A stretch of 64,000 nt of DNA. Origin: Micromonospora musae. GTDB lineage: Bacteria; Actinomycetota; Actinomycetes; Mycobacteriales; Micromonosporaceae. The notes below the pieces were generated by a model. The model searched no databases. It saw only the letters and a list, made by a program, of their open reading frames with translations, and had not been told where the DNA came from. Below are positions 17,609-26,092 of this stretch, piece by piece (the stretch's first letter is position 1; every line of letters begins with the position of its first letter). The position numbers and the translations under genes are program-made. The stretch is from the NCBI RefSeq assembly GCF_003626635.1, contig NZ_RAZT01000001.1, positions 186,001 through 250,000 on the forward strand. The letters run 5' to 3'.

Positions 17609-19842
17609 GTCCGGCGATCGGTGCCACGCTCAACCGGGTCGACGGTCGGGCCAAGGTCAGCGGTTCGGCGCGCTACACCGCGGAGATCTCACTGCCCGGA
17701 CTCGCGCACGCTGTGCTGGTCGGGGCCCGGATCGCCAACGGACGGGTCACCCGGATCGACACCGACGCGGCTGTCGGGGCCGCCGGCGTGATCGCCGTGC
17801 TGACGCACCTCGACCTGCCCAAGGTCGCGACGCAGCCGAGGCTGTTGCCGTCGCTGTTCGGGCTGGCGGCGCCGGGAGAGAGCTTCTTCCCGATGCAGGA
17901 CGACGCGGTCCACTACGCGGGGCAGCCGGTCGCCATCGTCCTCGCAAACACGGTCGAACGCGCCGAGCACGCGGCCAGCCTGCTCCGCATCGACTACGCG
18001 GAGACGCCGGCCAGCACCGTGCTCGACCAGGTGCGGGAGCAGGCGTACGAGCCGGAAAAAATCTTCGGCGGGCTGGTCCCCGGCCGGAACACCCGCGGCG
18101 ACGTCGCGGCGGGGCTCCGCGAGGCGGATGTCCAGATCGACCAGACCTACCGCTTCGCCGCCAACCACCAGAACCCGATAGAGGCGTCGGCCACGACCGC
18201 CGTGTGGGACGACGTCGGGCGGGTGACACTCTACGACTCGACCCAGGGGCCGACCGCCACCCAGCTCACCGTCGCCACGCTGCTGGGCCTGTCCCCGACC
18301 GAGATCAAGGTGATCAGCGAGTTCGTCGGCGGCAGTTTCGGATCCAAGGCGATGGTCTGGCCGCACGCCACGCTGGCGGCGATGGCCGCCCGTCAGATCG
18401 GCCGGCCGGTACGGCTCGCGCTCAACCGGGAGCAGATGTTCCATTCCTGCGGCCACCGGGAGGAGCAGGAGCAGCGGATCACCCTCGGTGCCCGGTCGGA
18501 CGGGCGGCTGCTCGCGTTGCGTCACCACAAACTGGCCATCACCTCGCCCTTCGACGACTGGGCCGAGACGTCGCTGGAATCGCCCGCGATCCTCTATCCG
18601 ATCCCGAACTACGAGGGCATCTACCGGCTGGCCCGAGGCAACACCATCACACCGACCTTCGTGCGCGGCCCCGGCGAGGCGACCGGAATGTTCGCGCTGG
18701 AGAGCGCGATGGACGAACTCGCCCAGCAGCTCGGGATCGACCCGCTCGAGCTGCGCCTGCGCAACCTCGCCGACGTCGACCCGTCCACCGGCCACCCCTG
18801 GTCGAGCAACGGGCTGCGGGAGTGCTACCAGCGCGGCGCAGAACTGTTCGGCTGGTCACGACGAGACCACGCCCCGGGTACCCGGCGCGACGGCCACCTG
18901 CTGATCGGCACCGGAATGGCCGCCGCCGCGTACCCCCACGTGGCGCCGCCCAGCCCGCAACGCGCCCGGGCCCGGCTCTACAGCGACGGCAGTGCGTTGA
19001 TCGAGGCGGGTGTCTCCGAGTTCGGCACCGGCGTGATCACCGCGATGACGCAGGTCGGCGCCGACGGCCTCGGGCTGCCGGTGGACCGGGTTCGGTTCGT
19101 GGGCGGCAGCAGCGAGATGCCCAACATCGCTGCCGCGGTGGGGTCGGCCGGCGCCGGTGCCGTCAGTGCCGCGGTCCACCTCGCCGCCACGACGCTGCGC
19201 GACCAGCTCATCGCCCAGGCGGTCGGCGACGAGAAGTCCCCGTTGCACGGGGCGCATCCTGACGCGGTCACGGTCGAGGACGGCCGGATGCGGCTGCGCG
19301 ACCGCCCCGACGTCGGCGAGAGCTACGCCGAGATACTGGGCCGCACGTTCACGCCCGATACGGAGGCGATCGGCGTCTGGATGCCGCCGCCGCCGGACCC
19401 CGGATACGGCATGCACACTTTCGGTGCGCAGTTCGCCGAGGTCTCCGTGGACGCCGACCTCGGTCTTGTCCGGGTGCGCCGCATGGTCGGGGTCTTCGCT
19501 CCTGGCCGGGTCCTCAACCGCAAGACCGCGCACAGCCAGCTGATGGGCGGGATGCTCTGGGGGCTCAGCCAGGCGTTGCTTGAGGCGACGCACATGGATC
19601 CGCGTCTCGGCCGCTGGGCCAACCCCAGCTTCAACGACTATCTGGTGCCGGTCAACGCCGACGCGCCCGACGTCGTCGTGGACACCGTCGAGGTGACCGA
19701 CACGGTGGTCAACCCCCTCGGCGTCAAGGGCGTGGGGGAGATCGGCATCGTCGGTGCCGCCGCGGCGATCGCCAACGCCGTGTACCACGCCACCGGTCGC
19801 CGGGTACGCGAGCTGCCGATCACCCTCGAAGATCTCCTCTGA
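17605..19842 (+). CDS. Xanthine dehydrogenase family, molybdopterin-binding subunit (YagR/CoxL type)
   Basis: The 745-residue large subunit would bind molybdopterin cytosine dinucleotide and hydroxylate aldehydes or N-heterocycles. It has the a/b hammerhead start (RVDGRAKVSGSARYTAEI) and the cofactor loops FVGGSFGSKAMVWPHATLAA and VRGPGEATGMFALESAMDEL. The C-terminal GVKGVGEIGIVGAAAAIANA contains the catalytic glutamate. GGGAGGG at 17594-17600 is its ribosome site. The partner FAD and iron-sulfur subunits are not present; only a remnant of the former lies upstream. So the protein is either non-functional or uses subunits encoded elsewhere. Nothing is truncated in the subunit itself. Confidence 0.9.
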   Translation: MSPAIGATLNRVDGRAKVSGSARYTAEISLPGLAHAVLVGARIANGRVTRIDTDAAVGAAGVIAVLTHLDLPKVATQPRLLPSLFGLAAPGESFFPMQDDAVHYAGQPVAIVLANTVERAEHAASLLRIDYAETPASTVLDQVREQAYEPEKIFGGLVPGRNTRGDVAAGLREADVQIDQTYRFAANHQNPIEASATTAVWDDVGRVTLYDSTQGPTATQLTVATLLGLSPTEIKVISEFVGGSFGSKAMVWPHATLAAMAARQIGRPVRLALNREQMFHSCGHREEQEQRITLGARSDGRLLALRHHKLAITSPFDDWAETSLESPAILYPIPNYEGIYRLARGNTITPTFVRGPGEATGMFALESAMDELAQQLGIDPLELRLRNLADVDPSTGHPWSSNGLRECYQRGAELFGWSRRDHAPGTRRDGHLLIGTGMAAAAYPHVAPPSPQRARARLYSDGSALIEAGVSEFGTGVITAMTQVGADGLGLPVDRVRFVGGSSEMPNIAAAVGSAGAGAVSAAVHLAATTLRDQLIAQAVGDEKSPLHGAHPDAVTVEDGRMRLRDRPDVGESYAEILGRTFTPDTEAIGVWMPPPPDPGYGMHTFGAQFAEVSVDADLGLVRVRRMVGVFAPGRVLNRKTAHSQLMGGMLWGLSQALLEATHMDPRLGRWANPSFNDYLVPVNADAPDVVVDTVEVTDTVVNPLGVKGVGEIGIVGAAAAIANAVYHATGRRVRELPITLEDLL

Positions 19843-19939
19843 CAGACGCAGGCGCCCGGCGGGTCACGGCCGCCCCGGCGCTGGAGACCGCCGCCCTGTC
19901 CGCTGATCCGGTGTCGACCCAGGAGAGGGGACGACGGCG

Positions 19940-20785
19940 ATGCGACGGGCACTCGTGCTTGCCGGTGGCGGAGTCGCGGCCATCGCCTGGGAGCTCGGCG
20001 TACTGCTCGGCGTTCGGGACGAGGCGCCCAGGCTGGATCCGGACCTGCTGGCCGCAGACGTCATCGTGGGCACCTCCGCCGGGTCCACCGTCGCGGCACA
20101 GATCACCAGCGGCGTCGATCTCGCGGCGCTCTACGACCGTCAGCACAGCGAGACGTCCAGCGAGGTCGCGGTGGACGTCGACCTCACGGAGCTGCTCGCG
20201 CGGTTCGCGTCGGCGACGGCCGGGGCCAACTCGGCGCCGGAGGCCCGCCGGCGGATCGGCGCGCTGGCCCTGGCCACGCCGACCATCGACGAACCGGTGC
20301 GCCGGGCGGCCATCGCGGGCCAACTGCCGTCGCACGTCTGGCCCGACCGACCGGTGCTGGTACCGGCCGTCGACGCCGAGACCGGCGACGTGTCGCTCTT
20401 CACCCGTGAGTCCGGCGTGGACCTGGTCGACGCGGTCACCGCGAGCTGTGCCGTGCCGGGAGTGTGGCCACCCGCCACGATCAACGGACGCCGGTACGTC
20501 GACGGCAGTGTCCGTTCCGGCAGCAACGCCGACCTCGCGGCCGGCTGCGACCGGGTGCTGGTGCTCACCCCGACGCTGCCCGACGCACCGCAACTTCGGG
20601 GCAGCCTCACCGCCGAGATCGAGCGGCTGAACCCGGCGCAGGTACTGGTCTTGTACGCCGACGAGCCGTCGCTCACGGCGTTCGGCACGAACCTGCTCTC
20701 CCCGGCCACCCGGCGCCCCGCCGCGCGGGCCGGACGGGCGGTCGGCCGGGACTACGCCGCCGAGGTCACCCGCTTCTGGGCCTGA
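19940..20785 (+). CDS. Patatin-like phospholipase family protein
   Basis: The 281-residue protein is a serine hydrolase with a Ser-Asp dyad: nucleophile in VGTSAGS, oxyanion loop LAGGGVAAIAW, and aspartate in RRYVDGSVRSGSNADL. Members hydrolyse acyl esters of lipids; the substrate is unknown. It lies 97 bases after the molybdenum subunit gene. A paralogue in opposite orientation lies at 21785-22621 and shares SCAVPGVWP and the RRYVDG block. GGAGAGGGGACG before the ATG at 19940 is the ribosome site. Confidence 0.88.
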   Translation: MRRALVLAGGGVAAIAWELGVLLGVRDEAPRLDPDLLAADVIVGTSAGSTVAAQITSGVDLAALYDRQHSETSSEVAVDVDLTELLARFASATAGANSAPEARRRIGALALATPTIDEPVRRAAIAGQLPSHVWPDRPVLVPAVDAETGDVSLFTRESGVDLVDAVTASCAVPGVWPPATINGRRYVDGSVRSGSNADLAAGCDRVLVLTPTLPDAPQLRGSLTAEIERLNPAQVLVLYADEPSLTAFGTNLLSPATRRPAARAGRAVGRDYAAEVTRFWA

Positions 20786-20800
20786 CCGTCGCGCGCAGCT

Positions 20801-20837
20801 GCGGGTGTACCCGGGAGGACACTCCCCGGGCACCCGC
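20801..20837. terminator. Bidirectional terminator hairpin
   Basis: GCGGGTGTACCCGGG (20801-20815) pairs with CCCGGGCACCCGC (20825-20837), with a two-base bulge and a nine-base loop. It lies between convergent genes. Confidence 0.6.
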
Positions 20838-20857
20838 GGCCGCGCCGACCACGTCGC

Positions 20858-21559
20858 TCAGTTCGCCTCGCGCAGGTCCGCCAACCGGGCCTCGATCTCC
20901 GCCAGCTCGGCGCGCAGCTTCTCCGCCTGCTGCTCCGCCTCGGCGCGCTCGGCCGCGAGGATCTGCTCGACCGCCTCGTGCACCCCCGGCACGTCGACCA
21001 GCGCCACCATCCGCAACGCCTCCGCCGGCTTCACCACGTACGGCTTGGCCAGCGCCTTGCTGCCCTGCTGCGCCGCCACCGTCCACTCGCCGTCGGCGTA
21101 GGCGAGCGTCACCGTCAACCCGGCCGGCCCCTTCGGCTTCGCCACCTTCGTCGCCCGCCGTGCCGGCTTGGCCGCCTCGACCGTCTCCACCCTCGACTCC
21201 TCACGTGGCGCCGGTCGCGGCGCCGGCACCCGGTCCAACACGAACTCCGGCTCCGCCGGCGCGGCGGCCGGCTCCGGTTCCGGCTGCGGTTCCGGCTGCG
21301 GCTCGACCGTCTTGCGCCCCGCGCCGCGCGGCGCCACCGCCACGTCGGCGGGGGAGAAGGGCAGCTCGTCGCGGCCGAACCGGACGACGACGAACTCGTC
21401 CGACTCGGCCGGATCGGTCAGCTCCACCACCTGACCGACCTGCCCGGCGATCTGCCCCGCCGCGGCGGTGAACACCACCTTCGGCTTACGGCCCGCCGCC
21501 AACGCCTCCCGGAAGGCGCGTACGTCGTCTTCGGACAACCCCTGGTCAGCGGCACCCAT
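20858..21559 (-). CDS. Proline/glutamate-linker protein with C-terminal coiled coil, unknown function
   Basis: The 233-residue product has three parts. The N-terminal domain (residues 1-85) contains FTAAAGQIAGQVGQVVELTDP and VVRFGRDELPFSPADVAV. The low-complexity linker is rich in QPEP/PAEP and then in basic AKPARRATKVAKPKG. The C-terminal domain has LTVTLAYADGEWTVAAQQ followed by a coiled coil (VEQILAAERAEAEQQAEKLR and on to the end). No enzyme motif is seen and I do not recognise the family. The ATG at 21559 has GGGAGAGG upstream. It lies between two inverted patatin genes. Confidence 0.7.
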   Translation of the reverse strand: MGAADQGLSEDDVRAFREALAAGRKPKVVFTAAAGQIAGQVGQVVELTDPAESDEFVVVRFGRDELPFSPADVAVAPRGAGRKTVEPQPEPQPEPEPAAAPAEPEFVLDRVPAPRPAPREESRVETVEAAKPARRATKVAKPKGPAGLTVTLAYADGEWTVAAQQGSKALAKPYVVKPAEALRMVALVDVPGVHEAVEQILAAERAEAEQQAEKLRAELAEIEARLADLREAN

Positions 21560-21784
21560 CAGCAACCTCTCCCGTACACCTGTTTGATTCCTGCCTTGAT
21601 ACCAGCCCGCTCTGACAGCGCGAACAGAGGGGACCCACCCGCCCGGGTCGCCTCCACTGTGGACCATGATGATCCGCCCGCTTCGCGGGCCCGCCGTCCC
21701 CGCCGAGACCCGCCGTCGGTGGCGTCACCGCACGTCGCGCCGAGGCGCGCCGCGCTCGCCCGAGCCCGTCCGGTCGCGGGCGGG

Positions 21785-22621
21785 TCAGTCCCGCCAGACG
21801 GCCGCCACCTCACCGGCCACCGCGTCGGCCTGAGCCCGGCCGGCCCGCGCCGCCCCGGCCCGGCGCGCCGGATCCAGCACGTTACGTCCGATCGCGGCCC
21901 GCGCCGCCGCGTCCGGCGACACCACGGCCACCCGCGCGCCCTGCGCCCGCAGCGCCGCCACCTGCGCCGCCAGGCGCGGCATCGGACCGAACGCCGCCGT
22001 CGTCGGCGCCAGCACCACCACCCGCCGCGCCCCCACCGCCAGGTCCGCGTTCACCGGTGACCGCATCCCACCGTCGACATAGCGCCGGTCGCCGATCGTC
22101 ACCGCGGGCCACACCCCGGGCACCGCGCAGCTGGCACCCACCGCGTCCACCAGCGACACCCCGGAGTCGGCGTCGAAGACCACGAACGCACCCGAGCCGG
22201 CGTCCACCGCCGTCACCAGCAGCCGCCGCGACGGCCACTCCCGCACCGGCAGCCGAGACTCGATCACCGCACGCCGGGACGCCTCCGACGGGACCCGCGC
22301 GGCCAGCGCCATCGCCCCGATCCGCGCCCGCGCCCGCACCGCGTCGCGGGTACGCGCGCCGGCCCACGCCAGCCGCAGCACCGCCGCCGGCCCGAACCGC
22401 GCCGCCACCTCACCCCGCGCCGCGGCGAGCTGCGCCGCGTACGACTCCTGCACCGGCCGGCCCGAGCGCAGCTGCGCGCCGACCACCGACCCCGCCGACG
22501 TGCCCACCACGAGATCCGCCTCCGACAGCGGCACCCCGTGCTGCGCCAGCCCGGCCAGCAGCCCCCACTCCCAGGCCACCCCGGTCACCCCGCCGCCGCC
22601 CAGCACCAGCGCCCGTTCCAT
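21785..22621 (-). CDS. Patatin-like phospholipase family protein (RssA-like)
   Basis: The 278-residue paralogue of the 19940-20785 product has the glycine-rich oxyanion loop LGGGGVTGVAWEWG, the nucleophile in VGTSAGSVVG and the aspartate in RRYVDGGMRSPVNADL. It probably hydrolyses acyl esters in the cytoplasm. GGAGGGG lies nine bases before the ATG at 22621. It is divergent from the SDR gene, with both promoters in the 75 bases between. Confidence 0.88.
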   Translation of the reverse strand: MERALVLGGGGVTGVAWEWGLLAGLAQHGVPLSEADLVVGTSAGSVVGAQLRSGRPVQESYAAQLAAARGEVAARFGPAAVLRLAWAGARTRDAVRARARIGAMALAARVPSEASRRAVIESRLPVREWPSRRLLVTAVDAGSGAFVVFDADSGVSLVDAVGASCAVPGVWPAVTIGDRRYVDGGMRSPVNADLAVGARRVVVLAPTTAAFGPMPRLAAQVAALRAQGARVAVVSPDAAARAAIGRNVLDPARRAGAARAGRAQADAVAGEVAAVWRD

Positions 22622-22659
22622 GTGATCATCCCCTCCGTACCGTCCCGCGCCGGCCACGG

Positions 22660-22692
22660 TAGCGTCGCAGACACCACTGCCGGCAGGGGAGG
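22660..22692 (+). promoter_or_regulatory. TAGCGT -10 box and strong ribosome site deciding a TTG start
   Basis: TAGCGT (22660-22665) is a plausible -10 box. GGGGAGGA at 22686-22693 lies four bases before TTG at 22697, where the SDR fold begins, so the rare TTG start is preferred. Confidence 0.5.
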
Positions 22693-22696
22693 AACG

Positions 22697-23425
22697 TTGA
22701 ACCCGGTCACTGTCATCACCGGCGGCAGCCGCGGTATCGGCGCCGCCACCGCCCGTCGCCTCGCCCTCGCCGGTCACGACATCGCCTTCGCCTACCGGCG
22801 TGACCACGACGCGGCGGCCGCCGTCCTCGCCGACATCGAGGCCGCCGGCCGGCGGGGCGTCGCCGTGCCCGCCGACACCACCGACGCCGACCAGGTCACC
22901 GCGCTCTTCGACGCCGCGGCCGCCCTCGGTGAGCTCAGCGGGCTGGTGAACAACGCCGGTGTGACCAGCCCGATCGGCCCCTTCGTCGACCTCGACCCCG
23001 CCGACCTGCGGCGCGTCGTCGACGTCAACCTCATCGGGTACGTGCTCTGCGCCCAGCAGGCGGCCCGCCGGATGGGCCCCGGAGGCGCCGTCGTCAACGT
23101 CTCCTCCGCGGCGGCCACCCTCGGCAGCCCGAACGAGTACATCCACTACGCGGCGGTCAAAGCCGCCACCGACACCTTCACCGTCGGGTTGGCCAAGGAG
23201 CTCGCCCCCCGCCGGATCCGGGTCAACGCCGTCGCCCCCGGCATCATCCGCACCGACATCCACACCATCTCCGGGGTGCCCGACCGCGCCGAACGTGCCG
23301 CCGGTCGGATCCCGCTGGGCCGTGCGGGGGAACCCGACGAGGTGGCCGCCGCCATCGCCTGGCTGCTCGGCCCCGACGCCTCGTACACCACCGGCACGGT
23401 GATCCGGGTCTCCGGCGGCCTCTGA
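22697..23425 (+). CDS. Short-chain dehydrogenase/reductase (FabG-like)
   Basis: The 242-residue NAD(P)-dependent oxidoreductase has the cofactor motif TGGSRGIG near the N-terminus, NNAG, the catalytic serine region NVSSAAA and the YxxxK pair in YAAVK. The C-terminal VAPGIIRTDIH and TTGTVIRVSGGL are typical of 3-oxoacyl-ACP reductase-like SDRs. The substrate cannot be read from the sequence. The start is a TTG with a strong ribosome site. It converges with the MFS pair. Confidence 0.9.
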   Translation: MNPVTVITGGSRGIGAATARRLALAGHDIAFAYRRDHDAAAAVLADIEAAGRRGVAVPADTTDADQVTALFDAAAALGELSGLVNNAGVTSPIGPFVDLDPADLRRVVDVNLIGYVLCAQQAARRMGPGGAVVNVSSAAATLGSPNEYIHYAAVKAATDTFTVGLAKELAPRRIRVNAVAPGIIRTDIHTISGVPDRAERAAGRIPLGRAGEPDEVAAAIAWLLGPDASYTTGTVIRVSGGL

Positions 23426-23438
23426 CCTCGCCCGCCAC

Positions 23439-23478
23439 CACGGGTGGCCCGGGACCGCCCGGCCCCGGACCACCCGTG
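23439..23478. terminator. Bidirectional terminator hairpin
   Basis: CACGGGTGG (23439-23447) pairs with CCACCCGTG (23470-23478); the enclosed GC-rich segment can pair further. It lies between the convergent SDR and MFS small-protein genes. Confidence 0.55.
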
Positions 23479-23481
23479 CGG

Positions 23482-23607
23482 TCAACTCGTGAACAACTTC
23501 GCGGCGGTGATCACCGTCTGCGCGACCCCGTACCCGAGCAGCACCGACACCACCAGCCAGGAGATCCACAGCCGGGCCCGCTGCCCGTGCCCACCGACCT
23601 CGTTCAT
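23482..23607 (-). CDS. MFS transporter small subunit, 41-residue membrane protein
   Basis: This tiny protein has a polar N-terminus (MNEVGGHGQRAR) and a single membrane helix (LWISWLVVSVLLGYGVAQTVITAA). Its ATG overlaps the stop of the OFA transporter by four bases (ATGA), so it is made with it. Small proteins like this next to OFA-family transporters are annotated elsewhere as MFS transporter small subunits; that they bind the transporter is inferred from the conserved linkage. It is too short to find by length alone and could easily be missed. Confidence 0.7.
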   Translation of the reverse strand: MNEVGGHGQRARLWISWLVVSVLLGYGVAQTVITAAKLFTS

Positions 23608-25025
23608 CGCGTGCCACTCCTCTCCGCAACCGCCTGCGCGTCCTGGTCCGGGCCCGCATCCGGGTCCGCTCGTTCGTGGAACCGCTCCGGCACCGGCCGG
23701 ACCAGCAGGTTCGCGACGAACCCGACGGCCAGCACCCCGACCATCGTGAACAGCGCCGGCCGGTACGCCGCCGCCGTCAACGTGCCCGGCTCGCCCTGCG
23801 CGTCGAGGAACCCGTTGACGATCAACGGGCCGGCGACGCCCGCCGCCGACCACGCCGTCAACAGCCGGCCGTGGATGGCGCCCACCTGGAACGTGCCGAA
23901 CAGGTCACGCAGGTACGCCGGCACGGTGGCGAACCCACCGCCGTAGAACGACAGGATCACGCACGCCAGCAGCACGAACAGCGCCGTCGCCGCGTGCCCC
24001 ACCACGGCCAGCAGCGTGTACAGCACCATGCCGACCCCCAGGTACAGCAGGTAGATCGGCCGGCGGCCGATCACGTCCGACGTGGAGGACCAGACGAACC
24101 GACCCGCCATGTTGAACAGCGACAGCAGACCCACGAAGCCACCCGCCGCGGCGACCGACACCGAGGAGACGCCGCCGTCGCGGAAGAAGTCCTGGATCAT
24201 CGGGCTAGCCTGCTCGAGGATGCCGATCCCGGCGGTCACATTGCAGAACAACACCACCCACAGCAGCCAGAACGACCTGGTCTTCACCGCGTTCGCCGCG
24301 GAGACGTTCGCCGTGGTCACCAGCGGCTTCGCCGCCACCTTCGCCGGGTCGAACCCGGCCGGACGCCACTGCGGCGCCGGCACCCGCACGTTGAACACCC
24401 CGAACATCATGATCAGGAAGTAGCCGACGCCGAGCGTGACGAAGAGCCACACCAGCGCGGCCCCGGACGCCGTCGACCCCGCGTTCGACGGGTCGTAACC
24501 GCTGTCGTAGAACGACAGCAGCTGCCGGGACAGGGGAGAGGCCACCATCGCCCCGCCACCGAAACCCATGATCGCCAGACCGGTCGCCAGACCCGGCCGG
24601 TCCGGGAACCACTTGATCAGCGTGGAGACCGGGGAGATGTAGCCGATGCCCAGACCGATGCCGCCCAGCAGCCCGTACCCCAGGTACAGCAGCCACAACT
24701 GCCGTGTCGCGATCCCCAGCGAACCGACCAGGAAGCCGGCCGCCCAGAAGCACGCCGAGACGAACATCGCCTTGCGGGGGCCGTTCGCCTCCACCCACGT
24801 GCCCGCCACCGCGGCGGACAGACCCAGCATCACGATCGCGATGCTGAAGATGACCCCGATCGCGGTCTGACTGGTGTCGAAGTGCGCGATGAGGGAGTTC
24901 TTGTACACGCTTGTCGCGTAGACCTGCCCGATACAGAGATGGATCGCCAGCGCCGCCGGTGGTATCAGCCAGCGGCTGTAACCCGGCGGCGCGACGGTGT
25001 GCCGACGATCGAGTGCGGAGAGCAT
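23604..25025 (-). CDS. OFA-family MFS transporter (oxalate/formate antiporter-like)
   Basis: The 473-residue protein has about twelve membrane segments. It shows OFA-type features such as YKNSLIAHFDTSQTAIGVIFS, GLGIGYISPVSTLIKWFPDRPGLATG and the following GFGGGAMV. OFA members exchange carboxylates such as oxalate, formate, lactate or pyruvate; the substrate here is unknown. The ATG at 25025 (MLSALDRRHTVAPPGYSRWL) has AAGGGA about twelve bases upstream. A long extension to 25142 is possible but unsupported. The 41-residue small-subunit gene is coupled to its 3' end. Confidence 0.88.
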   Translation of the reverse strand: MLSALDRRHTVAPPGYSRWLIPPAALAIHLCIGQVYATSVYKNSLIAHFDTSQTAIGVIFSIAIVMLGLSAAVAGTWVEANGPRKAMFVSACFWAAGFLVGSLGIATRQLWLLYLGYGLLGGIGLGIGYISPVSTLIKWFPDRPGLATGLAIMGFGGGAMVASPLSRQLLSFYDSGYDPSNAGSTASGAALVWLFVTLGVGYFLIMMFGVFNVRVPAPQWRPAGFDPAKVAAKPLVTTANVSAANAVKTRSFWLLWVVLFCNVTAGIGILEQASPMIQDFFRDGGVSSVSVAAAGGFVGLLSLFNMAGRFVWSSTSDVIGRRPIYLLYLGVGMVLYTLLAVVGHAATALFVLLACVILSFYGGGFATVPAYLRDLFGTFQVGAIHGRLLTAWSAAGVAGPLIVNGFLDAQGEPGTLTAAAYRPALFTMVGVLAVGFVANLLVRPVPERFHERADPDAGPDQDAQAVAERSGTR

Positions 25026-25206
25026 GCCGCAGCGTCCCTTCGGAAGAAGATGAGATCGCTTCCCTTCATCCCCCCGACCACCGTCCACGGGAAACCGATC
25101 ATCGCCGGGCGGTCGCTGCGGTGAGCCGAACGGTCGACACACCGGACACCGCCACCCCGGCGACCCTCACTCCACGTCCGTCCACCCGGCCCCGAGCCGT
25201 GCCACG

Positions 25207-26007
25207 ATGACGAGCGTGAGCATGCTCTTCGGTCAGGTCGCCGACACCTACGACGACGTACGCCCGGAATACCCCGACGGCATCGCCGAGGTGATCCGCG
25301 ACTACCACGGCGGCGTCCCGCGGCGCATCGTCGAGGTCGGCGCCGGCACCGGCAAGGGCACCCGCGTCCTGCTCCGCCTCGGCGCGCCGGTCACCTGCCT
25401 CGAACCCGACCCGCGAATGGCCGCCCTGCTCACCGCGAACCGGCCCGAGGTGACCGTCCGCGCCGAGACGTTCGAACAGTGGAGAGCACCCGACGGCGGC
25501 GTGCCGCTGATCGCCGCCGCCCTCGCCTGGCACTGGCTCGACCCCGCCACCCGCAACCGGCGAGCGCACGACGCGCTCACCCCCGGCGGCACGCTCGCCG
25601 TCTTCGCCCACAAGTACGGCTACGCCGACCCCGTCCAGTCCCGCGCCATCGACGCCGCCCTGCACGCCATCGACCCCGACGTCAAGGACCGGCCCGCCGG
25701 CTGGTTCCACCTCGACATCACCGCCAGCGGCCTCTTCACCGACGTACGATCCGACACCGTCGACCGGGACCTGGCCCTCTCCACCGACCGCTACCTGGAC
25801 CTGGTGCGAACCTTCGGTCCGTTCCGCCAGCACCCCGTCGACCAGCAGGAGCGAGCGCTCACCGCCGTGCGCTCCCTCGTGGACGGCTTCGGCGGTCGCA
25901 TCGTCCTGCGGCTACGCACCAGCCTGGTACTGGCCCGCCGTCCCCACGACGCCACCCCCGCGACACCACCGAGCCCGCCGGAACAGCGGGGGAGCAACAC
26001 ACGATAA
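25207..26007 (+). CDS. Class I SAM-dependent methyltransferase
   Basis: The 266-residue protein has the methyltransferase motif I IVEVGAGTGKGTRVLLRLG, an acidic residue at the end of strand 2 (CLEPDPRMAALL), and AALAWHWLDPATRNRRAHDALTPGG. The start FGQVADTYDDVRPEYPDGIAEVI is typical of small-molecule methyltransferases related to Methyltransf_11. The acceptor is unknown. In-frame GTG (25216) and ATG (25222) codons are alternative starts. Confidence 0.82.
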   Translation: MTSVSMLFGQVADTYDDVRPEYPDGIAEVIRDYHGGVPRRIVEVGAGTGKGTRVLLRLGAPVTCLEPDPRMAALLTANRPEVTVRAETFEQWRAPDGGVPLIAAALAWHWLDPATRNRRAHDALTPGGTLAVFAHKYGYADPVQSRAIDAALHAIDPDVKDRPAGWFHLDITASGLFTDVRSDTVDRDLALSTDRYLDLVRTFGPFRQHPVDQQERALTAVRSLVDGFGGRIVLRLRTSLVLARRPHDATPATPPSPPEQRGSNTR

Positions 26008-26013
26008 GGAAGG

Positions 26014-26043
26014 TTTACAGTCCACGGCGGACCCCGGTAGCGT
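26014..26043 (+). promoter_or_regulatory. Promoter of the GH20 gene (TTTACA-N18-TAGCGT)
   Basis: TTTACA (26014-26019) and TAGCGT (26038-26043) are separated by 18 bases, a good housekeeping-type promoter ahead of the start at 26093. It begins within about ten bases of the preceding stop. No DasR-type operator was recognised. Confidence 0.6.
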
Positions 26044-26092
26044 GCGAATCCGATCGATGACCACCGATCACGACGAGCACCAGGAGGTGTCC

